Origin: Lyngbya sp. HA4199-MV5
GTDB taxonomy: Bacteria; Cyanobacteriota; Cyanobacteriia; Leptolyngbyales; Leptolyngbyaceae
Length of the DNA: 64,000 nt
Assembly (NCBI GenBank): GCA_019359375.1
Contig: JAHHHL010000008.1
Location: 62,001 to 126,000, forward strand
Direction of reading: 5' to 3'
Each line of letters begins with the position of its first letter. Position 1 is the first letter of the stretch. A model generated the notes under the pieces. That model was given only the letters and a program-made list of their open reading frames with translations. It had not been told where the DNA came from and did no database searches. Of this stretch, positions 9,401 to 17,393 are shown one piece after another. Position numbers and translations under genes: made by a program.

Positions 9401-9510
9401 CCATGCGCGATCGTCACGCCCATTTGTACGACGATCGTACCTGCGTTGCAGCACTGGAAGCGTTCTACCAGCAAACCGTGCATGATGCTACTAAGCTTAA
9501 TCACGGCTAA
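6421..9510 (+). CDS. Methyltransferase-TPR-SPINDLY (GT41) fusion protein
   Basis: Large 1029-residue protein in three parts. Residues about 1-225 are a class I SAM-dependent methyltransferase: EVGCFQGST near 62-70 is the SAM loop and YLYDGAHDY follows the fourth strand. Residues about 265-560 hold roughly eight tetratricopeptide repeats. Residues about 640-1020 are a SPINDLY/O-GlcNAc-transferase-like glycosyltransferase (RIGYVSG, CSTWAHPVTSGLPTVDYFL, then SLDWSGGHTTLEAI and FMRGRHSSGIL). GT41 enzymes add sugars to Ser/Thr of proteins; whether the methyltransferase acts on the glycan or on protein is unknown. The gene stands alone between a divergent EAL gene and a ROK kinase. Confidence 0.88.
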   Translation: MDYQRFIQQLPTLYDHWGNEAVQPKAPQFQAILQRIQGMTTANVLQLLNFAVGCMEPGEVYCEVGCFQGSTLTGALLNHPDRMAYAIDNFSEFDVAHENQPKLMQNLAAFGLDEQVFFCDQDFEAFFADLRSLNPVDRIGVYLYDGAHDYRSQLMGLLLAKPFLADRALIIVDDSNWDPVQQANWDFIAAHPQCSLLLDLPTPGNGHPTFWNGLQILSWDAQAMHHYDWSTLQTASKPAFIHAMSHLSIPVEAGSRHASPEKAPEPGETLKRLQVEALRLRESGQLVEAVQAFEAIVHEDEQQADSWYKLGVTYYLMARLEDALKALSEAIALQPENASYHYSLGLVLEKMDDIVAAAQAYQQAIALDATFIDAYNNLGNLILTHGDAHQAERHYRQAIALQPMHVGTHLNLGNALLAQQNLDGAIAVYQTALHISSDDANVQENLTFAKQLQQDPTQAALFFGDRFYQQQKYEAALEHYQRVAQTQLGDANFYQILATCYRKLERLDAAIETSYQGLAHYPNEPNLYLALTVDLQNSGKLEDAIQVISQAIELFPNNVALKIEKQRLLPLIYQTAEEILGYRSRYAQELDALVKQTTLETTEQCETALEGIERGTNFLLSYQGQNDLDLQRQYGEFVHQIMAANYPQWSQPLPLTPLQPGEKIRIGYVSGCLWEHTVGKLMIGWLRHHNSEAFELYTYNVRDCYDQLTQAYRAYSDRFYQLPPDLETICEQIRANQLHILVFFDLGMQGLMTQLAGLRLAPIQCSTWAHPVTSGLPTVDYFLTSALMEPENAETHYSETLIRLPKIGISYAQPIIPAPTKTRADFGLREDAIVYLACQLLCKFLPQHDSLFAAIAQQVLNAQFVFIARPSSAYVLEQFNQRLKRAFANVGLESDDYCILLPPQNQADYWDLNQRSDIFLDSLDWSGGHTTLEAIACNLPIVTCPGEFMRGRHSSGILQALGVTETIAQTEAEYIKIAVRLGQEPDWRQQLVTTMRDRHAHLYDDRTCVAALEAFYQQTVHDATKLNHG

Positions 9511-9708
9511 ACAATGGCTTGCACGGCTTCAATGACACGGTTTCAATGACACACTCACAACGGTTAGACTACAGCAGTTTCCAGTCAGGCGAAGCACAGC
9601 TCCAAATAGGCAGAGGAAAGAAGTAAAAAAGAAGACGGCATTTTTCCTTCTGCCTCCTGCCCTCTGCCTCAAAAAAAACTTGTACCGAACTTAAGTGAAA
9701 ACTGCTCT

Positions 9709-10647
9709 ATGGGTATGGATGCTACTGAAACGAGCCTGCATGGGCAAACGTTAGGACAGGTTCTAGGGCTTGATTTGGGCGGTAGCGCCATCAAATTAGG
9801 ACGCTTTAACCAGGATGGTCGCTGCTTACAGTCGTTAACGGTGCCGACTCCTCAACCCGCCACGCCTGATGCGGTGTTGGTAGCAATGATCAGTGCGATC
9901 GCCCAGGTTGATCCAGAACATCAGGCGATCGCGATCGGCATTGGCACTCCGGGACCCACCGATGCCACTGGACGCATTGCGCGGGTGGCGATCAATCTAT
10001 CGGGTTGGCATGATGTCCCACTGGCAGACTGGCTGGAGGCTAAAACCGATCGTCCTACGGTGCTGGCGAACGATGCCAACTGTGCGGGTTTGGGTGAAGC
10101 GTGGTTGGGTGCCGGACGCTGGTATCGAAACCTGATCTTGCTGACGCTGGGTACTGGCGTTGGGGGTGCCATTATTCTCGATGGCAAGCTGTTTACGGGA
10201 CACCACGGCGCAGCAGGCGAACTCGGTTTGATTACCCTGAACCCAAATGGTCCACCCTGTAACAGCGGCAATCGGGGTTCTCTAGAACAATACGCCTCCG
10301 TGCCAGCTATCCGACGACGCACCGGGATGGAACCAGATCAATTAAGTGCGCTGGCGATCGCGGGTGATGCCAACGCCCTGGCATTTTGGCGAGAATATGG
10401 ACGCGACTTAGGGGCAGGACTGGCGAGTTTGGTGTATGTGCTCACCCCGGAGGCGATCGTCATTGGGGGTGGAGTTTGTGCCAGTGCTGATCTCTTCTTT
10501 CCAGCCATCCAGTCCGAAATGGAACAACGCGTTTTGCCCAGTTCGCGGGCAGGACTGCAACTGCTGCGGGCTGAGCTAGGCAACCAGGCAGGCATGGTCG
10601 GCGCAGCCCGGTTAGCATGGCAAAAGCACCTGGAAGCTACACATTAG
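9709..10647 (+). CDS. ROK family sugar kinase (glucokinase-like)
   Basis: 312-residue cytosolic kinase of the ROK family, probably phosphorylating glucose or a related hexose. The phosphate loop LDLGGSAIKLG lies at residues 21-31, NDAN at 121-124 carries the catalytic Asp122, and GTGVGG at 148-153 and HHGAAGELG at 165-173 bind ATP and sugar. The usual zinc motif with three cysteines is degraded: residues 184-193 read CNSGNRGSLE, keeping only the first Cys, so this member probably lacks structural zinc. Substrate cannot be decided from sequence. Confidence 0.85.
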   Translation: MGMDATETSLHGQTLGQVLGLDLGGSAIKLGRFNQDGRCLQSLTVPTPQPATPDAVLVAMISAIAQVDPEHQAIAIGIGTPGPTDATGRIARVAINLSGWHDVPLADWLEAKTDRPTVLANDANCAGLGEAWLGAGRWYRNLILLTLGTGVGGAIILDGKLFTGHHGAAGELGLITLNPNGPPCNSGNRGSLEQYASVPAIRRRTGMEPDQLSALAIAGDANALAFWREYGRDLGAGLASLVYVLTPEAIVIGGGVCASADLFFPAIQSEMEQRVLPSSRAGLQLLRAELGNQAGMVGAARLAWQKHLEATH

Positions 10648-10753
10648 AAGCGATCAGCCACCAGCATAAGAGTTTTGAGAAAGGGTAAGGAGTAAAGAGA
10701 CAAGGAGTTTAGAGAAACCAACGCTGGAGCAAAAACAGCTCACGGATTGAAAG

Positions 10754-10779
10754 TACTGTATTCCGACCGAATAACAGTA
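10754..10779. promoter_or_regulatory. Imperfect inverted repeat upstream of TTC38-like gene
   Basis: TACTGTATTC and GAATAACAGTA pair with one bulged base around a short loop, 50 bases before the ATG at 10830. It could be an operator or a leader hairpin. No T-run follows. Confidence 0.35.
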
Positions 10780-10829
10780 TTATATGCTAACCTGATCCGG
10801 TGATGGAGTTATGTGCCTAAAAGTTCTCT

Positions 10830-12107
10830 ATGTTCAAAGATGCTCAAAACCTTGTAATCACGAGTGTTTCACCAGTTGCGATCGCTCACCTTAATGACGT
10901 TATTGACCACGCGCTCAGCTACGGGAAAGGTATTGAGGACGCAATCATCAAAGCACTGACTGCTGATCCAACCTGCGCGATCGCCCATGCCTATGCGGCT
11001 GCCTATTTTCTATCTCAAGAGAACGCGGTCGATCGGCGTCAAGCGCTGCGTCACCTTCAGATGGCTCAACAGTATGTGTTGCAAACAACCCAACGAGAGC
11101 AATGGTATATCCAGGCGATCGCCGCTTGGTCAACCGGAGCCATCGATCAAGCGCTTCAATGGCATGAGGCGATCGCCCAGTCCTATCCTCAGGATTTAAT
11201 CTCAGTGCAGCAGGGGCAGTATCACTACTTCTACCGAGGGGACGCGACTAACCTGAAGCGTCTCGCAGAAAGGGTTCTGCCTGCTCACTCAGACAATCAC
11301 TACCTCTACGGGATGCTGGCGTTTGGGCTAGAACAATGCGGTGCTTTGAAACAAGCCGAAGTGATGGGACGAAAAGCGATCGCGATCAATCGGCATGATC
11401 CGTGGGCACAACACGCTGTTGCTCATGTGCTGGAAACTCAAGGGCGTGTGGCTGAAGGCATTGTCTGGATGGAACACCATACAGATACCTGGACAGCCTG
11501 CAATTCGATGCTGTTGACGCACAACTGGTGGCATGTTGCCCTTTACTACTTGAAGCAAGGTGACTGGCAAACAGCGTTGGCACTGTATGACACCTGCGTC
11601 TGGGGACAAGCCCGGAAAGAAACGCCTAAAGATCAGGTGGGCGCGATCGCTTTACTCCTACGGCTGGAGTTGCAAGGCGTTGATGTGGGCGATCGTTGGC
11701 AGGCATTAAGTAGTTATTTGCGGTTCCGACTGCATGAACATGCCCTGCCGTTTCAAGACTTACACGCGGTCTATGCCATGTCACGAGCAGGCAAAATGAC
11801 GTGGGTTGCTGAAATGCTACACAGTATGCAAGCCCATGCTCAAACCGTCGATCAGTCTCAGCATCGGGCATGGCGCGAAGTTGCCGTCCCTACCGCGCAG
11901 GGATTAATCGCTCATGCTCAAGGAGACTGGTTAACGGCTACCACTGTCTTAAAGCCAGTCATGCATCGACTTCACGAAATTGGCGGTAGTCATACCCAAC
12001 GTGCGTTGTTTAAGCAGCTTTACCAGAATGCCCAACGCCATGCAAACGCTTCTGCGGTCTGTACTCACCCTGCGATCGCGCCCAAGCGGTTGCTCTTCGC
12101 CGTATAA
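10830..12107 (+). CDS. TTC38-like tetratricopeptide-repeat protein
   Basis: 425-residue helical repeat protein. Alanine-rich TPR-like helix pairs run through the chain, and the segment around residues 228-250 (THNWWHVALYYLKQGDW, then ALALYD) matches the hallmark of the TTC38 family described in animals and bacteria. No enzyme motif, signal peptide or membrane segment is visible, so it should be a soluble scaffold of unknown role. It is followed by an iron-uptake porin with its own leader of about 180 bases. Function is not known for bacterial members. Confidence 0.75.
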   Translation: MFKDAQNLVITSVSPVAIAHLNDVIDHALSYGKGIEDAIIKALTADPTCAIAHAYAAAYFLSQENAVDRRQALRHLQMAQQYVLQTTQREQWYIQAIAAWSTGAIDQALQWHEAIAQSYPQDLISVQQGQYHYFYRGDATNLKRLAERVLPAHSDNHYLYGMLAFGLEQCGALKQAEVMGRKAIAINRHDPWAQHAVAHVLETQGRVAEGIVWMEHHTDTWTACNSMLLTHNWWHVALYYLKQGDWQTALALYDTCVWGQARKETPKDQVGAIALLLRLELQGVDVGDRWQALSSYLRFRLHEHALPFQDLHAVYAMSRAGKMTWVAEMLHSMQAHAQTVDQSQHRAWREVAVPTAQGLIAHAQGDWLTATTVLKPVMHRLHEIGGSHTQRALFKQLYQNAQRHANASAVCTHPAIAPKRLLFAV

Positions 12108-12290
12108 GCCGCCGACTCGATCGCATCACCTTCTAACAAACAGCCAAAATCAATAGATTAAAATCTATTGGTAGCCTAAAATACATTGATTTGAAATTAT
12201 ACAGATCTGGCAATATATTTCATTTAGAGCAGAAAGTAGCAATAATAACCGTTTTTGTCCGGCAATTTTGAAATGAGAGCGTGAGGAGTC

Positions 12291-14180
12291 ATGGTGAATC
12301 AAAACCAATGGATGTTAAGTGAGTCGAGGGCAGTGAAGCAACTGGGCTTTTTAAGCTTATTGCTGGGGTTGGTGTCGATCGATATGGGTGCCGCGATCGC
12401 TGCTACGCCAGCCGCCAGCAACTTACCCACAACAGTCCAGCAAGCGAGCAGCATTGAGGCACAGCCAGAAACGGTGCCGCCAGAAACGGTGCCGCTACAA
12501 GAGCAGAGCGCGATCGCCACGCCATCAGTCAATGCCGCCGCCTCAGAAACGGAACCGATGGCGCAAGTCACTTCCGTCTCCCAACTATCGGATGTAAAGC
12601 CTACTGATTGGGCGTTTCAGGCATTGCAGTCGTTGGTTGAACGCTACGGCTGCATTGTGGGCTATCCCGACAAGACCTATCGGGGCAACCGTGCCTTGAC
12701 ACGCTATGAATTTGCGGCTGGCTTAAATGCGTGCCTCGATCGCGTCAACGAGCTGATTGCGGCTGGTACTGCCGATTTGGTGAAAAAAGAAGATCTGGTC
12801 GCTCTGCAAAAACTGCAAGAGGAATTTGCCGCGGAACTGGCAACCTTGCGCGGTCGGGTTGGTGCGCTGGAAGCGCGTGCCGCCACGTTAGAAAAGCAGC
12901 AGTTTTCGACCACCACCAAGCTGAGCGGCGAAGTCATTTTCAGTCTGGCAAGTGCCTATGGAGCAGCGCCTGGGTTTAAGGATGCACAGCCTGTTTTCAA
13001 CGATCGCGTCCGGCTAAACCTAAAGACCAGCTTTACAGGTAAGGATTTGCTGATTACAGGGCTACAAGCCTATAACTTCGGGCAAGGTCCCAGTGCTCTG
13101 CTAGGCGGGACGGGTAGTTTGGGCGGCACGCTGGGCTATGGTGATCCGGTTTTTGGTAATGCCAGTCAGGTTTATTTAGGCTATGCTCCCCAATTTCCCG
13201 AAACGAATCCCCAAAATTTATCCGGTGGACGAGGCAACAACCGAGTTGATATCTACAAACTGCTCTACATTTTCCCAATTGCCAATAAAGTAACCGCCTT
13301 CATTGGTACGAATGCAGAAGTGTCCGATGCGTTTCCAGCCATTCTGCCCTGGTCAAGCGAGGGGCAGGGAGCAATTTCCCGCTTTGCCACGCTTCCGGCT
13401 GCTCAACGAGTTTCAGGGGGAACCTCGCAAACCGGTTTAGACTCGGCGGCTGGTGTAATTTTAAGCCTGTCAGAGGCGATCGACTTTCGGGCGCTCTATG
13501 GTGTGACATCGGCTAGCCTACCAGGCAATGCCGGGTTTCCAGGAACACCGCTAGGTGCTGGTATCTTCAACGGTAGCTACACTGCCGCTGCACAGTTGAC
13601 CATCAAGCCTGCCAAAAGCCTGGATATTGCCCTGAATTATGCGCACAGCTATCACCAAATCAACATTTTAGGCACAGGGCTGGCAAAATCAGACATTGGC
13701 TCAGTGTTATTCAACCCCACACCCGTAGAAATTGCGGCTCGTGGTAGAGGGCTGGGTGCCCTGGGCGCGATCGCCAACCAGGGCATTACGTTAGATACAT
13801 TAGGTCTTACCGCTGCCTTCAGGCTGTCACCTCAGTTTTCGTTGGCAGGTTCGTTCTCGTATATCTTTAGCAGCCTGGTTGATATTGATGCGTCAACTAA
13901 CTTCCTGAGCTGGCAAGTGGGTGTGCAGGCGAACGATCTGTTTCGTAAGGGGAATACGGCTGGCATCATCTTTGGGCAGCCCTTGTCGCGGGTTAGCACC
14001 AGTGGACGAGCCTTTGATCCGGGCGATCGGACTCCCTATCAGGTGGAAGGCTTTTTCAACTTCAAGTTGAACGACAATATCAGCGTGACTCCTGGTCTGT
14101 TTGTCATCTTCAACGCCGAAGAGTTGAGCAGCAGTTCTACTGTTTATGTGCCCGTGATTCGCACCACGTTTACGTTTTAA
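12291..14180 (+). CDS. Iron uptake porin, SLH-OprB type
   Basis: 629-residue outer-membrane porin of the cyanobacterial iron-uptake group. A signal peptide runs to about residue 38 (AAIA/ATPA). One SLH domain at 99-145 (TDWAFQALQSLVERYGCIVG, RYEFAAGLN) anchors it to peptidoglycan-linked polymer, a coiled coil follows at about 166-203, and the rest is a beta-barrel ending in RTTFTF with the terminal Phe expected for BAM insertion. A GAGGAG site precedes the ATG. The SLH and coiled-coil part is nearly identical to the porin at 34.4 kb, while the barrels differ strongly. Confidence 0.92.
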   Translation: MVNQNQWMLSESRAVKQLGFLSLLLGLVSIDMGAAIAATPAASNLPTTVQQASSIEAQPETVPPETVPLQEQSAIATPSVNAAASETEPMAQVTSVSQLSDVKPTDWAFQALQSLVERYGCIVGYPDKTYRGNRALTRYEFAAGLNACLDRVNELIAAGTADLVKKEDLVALQKLQEEFAAELATLRGRVGALEARAATLEKQQFSTTTKLSGEVIFSLASAYGAAPGFKDAQPVFNDRVRLNLKTSFTGKDLLITGLQAYNFGQGPSALLGGTGSLGGTLGYGDPVFGNASQVYLGYAPQFPETNPQNLSGGRGNNRVDIYKLLYIFPIANKVTAFIGTNAEVSDAFPAILPWSSEGQGAISRFATLPAAQRVSGGTSQTGLDSAAGVILSLSEAIDFRALYGVTSASLPGNAGFPGTPLGAGIFNGSYTAAAQLTIKPAKSLDIALNYAHSYHQINILGTGLAKSDIGSVLFNPTPVEIAARGRGLGALGAIANQGITLDTLGLTAAFRLSPQFSLAGSFSYIFSSLVDIDASTNFLSWQVGVQANDLFRKGNTAGIIFGQPLSRVSTSGRAFDPGDRTPYQVEGFFNFKLNDNISVTPGLFVIFNAEELSSSSTVYVPVIRTTFTF

Positions 14181-14196
14181 TACCAGCTTGACAGGC

Positions 14197-14327
14197 TTAG
14201 GGCGTGTCATCAATTAGCTCCAAAACCTTGCAATATCAGCAGTGTCACGCCCGTCCTAACACACCAGGCTAGGGGCTGGAACCCTTGCTGCAAGCAATGT
14301 GTAGTATTAATTGATGACAGCCCCTAG
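14197..14327. mobile_element. 131-bp MITE, copy B
   Basis: Non-autonomous element with inverted ends GGGCGTGTCATCAATTA and TAATTGATGACAGCCCC, bounded by TTAG and CTAG. It lies 17 bases after the porin stop. It is the same length as the other five copies in the window and differs from copies C and E at only a few positions. No transposase is encoded. Confidence 0.9.
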
Positions 14328-14395
14328 TGACGTAGAAAGTGGAAAAATGACACCTTTTGACCCTGACAATCAGAGCCAAAAGGTGTCGCCATCAG

Positions 14396-16105
14396 TTAAG
14401 GTCCGACTGCAATGCCCACGGGCACATTGATCACGACCGTATCGCTAATTTTGGCTCCTAGCTGATAACCGCTGCTGGCTTGCAGAGTAGCGGTTACATG
14501 GGTTACGCCTGCTCTAGCTCGCTGAGGGGTATAGGTCATGGGCAAAACCTGGAATCTGGCTTGAGTCTGACCACCTGCAATCACAACACTACGAGGCATC
14601 TGTTGACAATCAGACCCTTCCACCGCAGAACCGCTGATGGTGAAGTTGATGACCATGTTGGTAGGAGCAGCCTGGTTTAGACTGATCAGGAACTCGCCTG
14701 TATCTGAAACGCCTTCTGACGGCTTAGGTTTTCTTGCGGCGTTGTCAGTCGCCATGATCGTCGCAATAGGGAGGGCAGCGGGTGGTGGGGGTGGGGGTGG
14801 CGGAACGTTGTCCTTGATCGTCACAGTCGCTGAAATCGCAGCGCCTAGTCGATAGCCGTTACCGGGTTGTAGCGTCGCCACAACGGTTTCACTACCTTCC
14901 TGGAGCTGATCGGCGATCGGACTCACTGGAATGAGCAGACTGGTTTGCCCTTTGGGGATGACAACGCTGCGCCCGATCGCTTGATAGTCTGCCCCTTCTG
15001 TCGCCGTGCCTGAAACGGTATACCCAATGGTCAGATCCGCAATGGCTGCTTTATCTAACGTGATCTTAAATTGACCGGGATCAAGCCCGATTTCGGATGC
15101 CTCTGGATCACTTGCCACGATCGAGGCAACGGGTGGTGGGTTGTCTACGATCGTCACTACCGCGCTGTTAGGCGTTCCCGTTTTATAGCCATTGCCGTCT
15201 AGCAGCGTCATGATGACAGTTTCGGAGCTTTCGGGAAGTTGGTCAGCGATCGGCGTGACAGGGAGCTTGATGCTGGTCTGACCTTTGGGAAGCACCACAC
15301 TGCGGACGATCGGTTGGTAATCCGCCCCTTCGATTGCAGTACCCGCCACGTTGTACTCCAGCGTCAGATCGGTAAGCGCCGCTTTATTCAAGCTGATGGT
15401 AAATTCGCCCGTATCTAGCCCTAGCTCGTTGGCATTTGGGTCGGTCGCGGCAATGGTTGCAATGGGTTGGGTGAGCAGAATGGACGTATCAATGCGGAAA
15501 TGAGACTCCGTGGTGTGCCGTTCAGCAAAGAACAAGCGCAGGCTGTAATTTGTCCTAACGGTGAGTCCTAAATCGTCTAGCTTCACCGTTCCTGTTTGTT
15601 GGGTATGAATGCCACCTAAATCAATGACCAGTTTGCCATCAATAAAAACCCACAAGTCATCATCACCAATAAAGGTAAAGATCTCACCACCCTGATACGT
15701 AAATTGAGTGCTCACTTCATAGGTGAAATGAAAGTTGTGAGCGTTTCCTTCATTGCCTAACAGATCATTATCGATCGGGAAAAATGCCTGGTTGTCGTAG
15801 CGAAAAACGTCAGGGTTGGAGCTAATTTTAGTAAGCGTGATCGAAAAAGACTTTTGGGCGGTAGCGGGATGATCGTTGGCATACCACTTGTCGAAGGCAG
15901 CTTTACCGTGGGTTGACTTAATGGCACCAGTACCACCGACGTAAACGGGTTTGTTATCAGCACCAAGCACTGGTCCAACAATACCTTTCTCCACATTACG
16001 CTCGTCGAATGTGTCGGTTTCAAAATCTGGATGACTTGTGGGTAAGTTGCTCTTTACAGACGAAAAATCGCGAATGGTTCCAGTCAGTGTAAGAGTATCT
16101 GCCAT
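14396..16105 (-). CDS. Fibro-slime and Calx-beta repeat surface protein
   Basis: 569-residue protein. Residues about 1-215 match the fibro-slime domain ([37 protein letters not shown]), related to PA14-like lectin folds in extracellular matrix proteins. It is followed by Calx-beta repeats at about 222-325 and 330-435, a run of prolines near 440-450, and a third Calx-beta repeat at about 455-560. Calx-beta repeats bind calcium and occur in adhesins. There is no signal peptide, so export would need a leaderless route such as type I secretion; that is inference. The proline run is coded by a G-rich simple repeat that may vary in length. Confidence 0.82.
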   Translation of the reverse strand: MADTLTLTGTIRDFSSVKSNLPTSHPDFETDTFDERNVEKGIVGPVLGADNKPVYVGGTGAIKSTHGKAAFDKWYANDHPATAQKSFSITLTKISSNPDVFRYDNQAFFPIDNDLLGNEGNAHNFHFTYEVSTQFTYQGGEIFTFIGDDDLWVFIDGKLVIDLGGIHTQQTGTVKLDDLGLTVRTNYSLRLFFAERHTTESHFRIDTSILLTQPIATIAATDPNANELGLDTGEFTISLNKAALTDLTLEYNVAGTAIEGADYQPIVRSVVLPKGQTSIKLPVTPIADQLPESSETVIMTLLDGNGYKTGTPNSAVVTIVDNPPPVASIVASDPEASEIGLDPGQFKITLDKAAIADLTIGYTVSGTATEGADYQAIGRSVVIPKGQTSLLIPVSPIADQLQEGSETVVATLQPGNGYRLGAAISATVTIKDNVPPPPPPPPAALPIATIMATDNAARKPKPSEGVSDTGEFLISLNQAAPTNMVINFTISGSAVEGSDCQQMPRSVVIAGGQTQARFQVLPMTYTPQRARAGVTHVTATLQASSGYQLGAKISDTVVINVPVGIAVGP

Positions 16106-16488
16106 GATTTTATGCCTCTGCGGGGGTTAGTGACATCAACAGCGCAACCGATCAACATTCCAGAAAGAAAATTGGGTAATCACCCATATTCGGTATCGAT
16201 TCGTGTGGTTCGAGGCACCCCAGTCTCTCTCTTTGTGACCAATGAAAGGCGTTGTCGAGCATCCTACCTTGGAATGAATTAATTTTTCTGTTGGTCAGAA
16301 TTTTTCTTAATCTCCTTTTCTCTGTAAATAGTGTCCGTCTGCATCCAGCCGTGTAAGGCTATGATTTTGAAGATGCAGTTCCAGGTGAGCCAGCACTCCG
16401 TAAACGAAGACACTTATTACGTTTCAAACAGCCATACGTTTCAAACAGCCTCCTAGACTTACACCTTTCGCGATTCTGGAAACCACTT
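16106..16488. other. Divergent intergenic region
   Basis: About 380 bases between the fibro-slime gene and rsmE, expected to hold both promoters. The only structure I see is a 17-bp tandem repeat at 16418-16450. Confidence 0.5.
16418..16450. repeat. Tandem 16-mer upstream of rsmE
   Basis: TACGTTTCAAACAGCC occurs twice with one base between, at 16418-16433 and 16435-16450, about 40 bases before the GTG start of rsmE. It may be a paired regulator site or a simple slippage duplication. Confidence 0.6.
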
Positions 16489-17280
16489 GTGCCCTTACAA
16501 CGGTTGGTTGTTAGCCCCAAACAGATGCAAAACGGGCGCATTCGTCTAGCTCCTCCACAACAGCACTATTTGCAACGAGTGCTGCGTTTGGGGCATGGCG
16601 ATCGCTTCATTGCGATGGATGGACGGGGGCGCGCATGGTTGGTTTCACTGGATGTAATCGAGCCACTGGAGCTTTATGCAGCAATTTTAGAGCCGATCGC
16701 CGCCCATACAGAACTACCCATACGGGTTACATTAGTCGCGGCGCTACCCAAAGGCAACGGGTTTGATGAAGTGGTGCGTCAGGCGACTGAGTTGGGCGTT
16801 GAGCAAATTTTGCCTGTGCTGAGCGATCGCACGCTGCTCCATCCCAGCCCGCAAAAGGTCGAACGCTGGCAGCGCATCGCCAACGAAGCCGCAGAACAAT
16901 CTGAACGCCTGTGTGTGCCGCGTCTTGCTGCACCAATTTCCTTTATGGAACACCTCCAGCAGGAACACCAACCATCGGAAGCACTCGTCAAAAAGTATCT
17001 TTGCGCCGCGCGAGGAATGGCTCCTCATTTATTAGAATGTCTTCAGTCTGAATGTTTTCAGATATCAGATGCTATTCCATCCCTCGCCTCCATCACCCTT
17101 GCGATCGGACCCGAAGGCGGCTGGACAGAGCGCGAAATTGCCGCTGCGATCGCCGCTGGCTACCAACCCGTCTCCCTTGGCTCCCGTATTCTCCGTGCTG
17201 TCACGGCTCCGTTAGTAGCTCTGTCACTGGTTGCAGCCGTGTGGGAGAGGGGGGAAGGCAAGGAAGTTATTGGTTTTTAG
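16489..17280 (+). CDS. rsmE: 16S rRNA m3U1498 methyltransferase RsmE
   Basis: Methylates N3 of U1498 in 16S rRNA using SAM. The 263-residue protein starts at a GTG and has the PUA-like N-terminal region (QQHYLQRVLRL) and a C-terminal SPOUT knot with LAIGPEGGWTEREI near residues 204-217 and LGSRILRAVTAPL near 230-242. In most RsmE proteins the last motif reads RILRxETA; here Glu is replaced by Val (codon GTC), which is unusual and lies at the SAM site. Simple repeats follow the stop. Confidence 0.9.
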   Translation: MPLQRLVVSPKQMQNGRIRLAPPQQHYLQRVLRLGHGDRFIAMDGRGRAWLVSLDVIEPLELYAAILEPIAAHTELPIRVTLVAALPKGNGFDEVVRQATELGVEQILPVLSDRTLLHPSPQKVERWQRIANEAAEQSERLCVPRLAAPISFMEHLQQEHQPSEALVKKYLCAARGMAPHLLECLQSECFQISDAIPSLASITLAIGPEGGWTEREIAAAIAAGYQPVSLGSRILRAVTAPLVALSLVAAVWERGEGKEVIGF

Positions 17281-17392
17281 TTTTTAGTTTTTAGAAAGAA
17301 TCACAAACAGCTCAGGCACTAACAACTAACAACTAACAACTAACAACTAACAACTAGCAACTTTCCCCCACACCCCACACCCCTCCCCTTCC
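17270..17392. repeat. Heptamer repeats (AACTAAC and TTTTTAG types)
   Basis: The spacer between rsmE and the TPR gene consists of TTTTTAG repeats followed by AACTAAC repeats and an ACCCCAC stretch. These are short tandemly repeated repetitive sequences of the kind known from filamentous cyanobacteria. Confidence 0.85.
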
Positions 17393-17393
17393 C

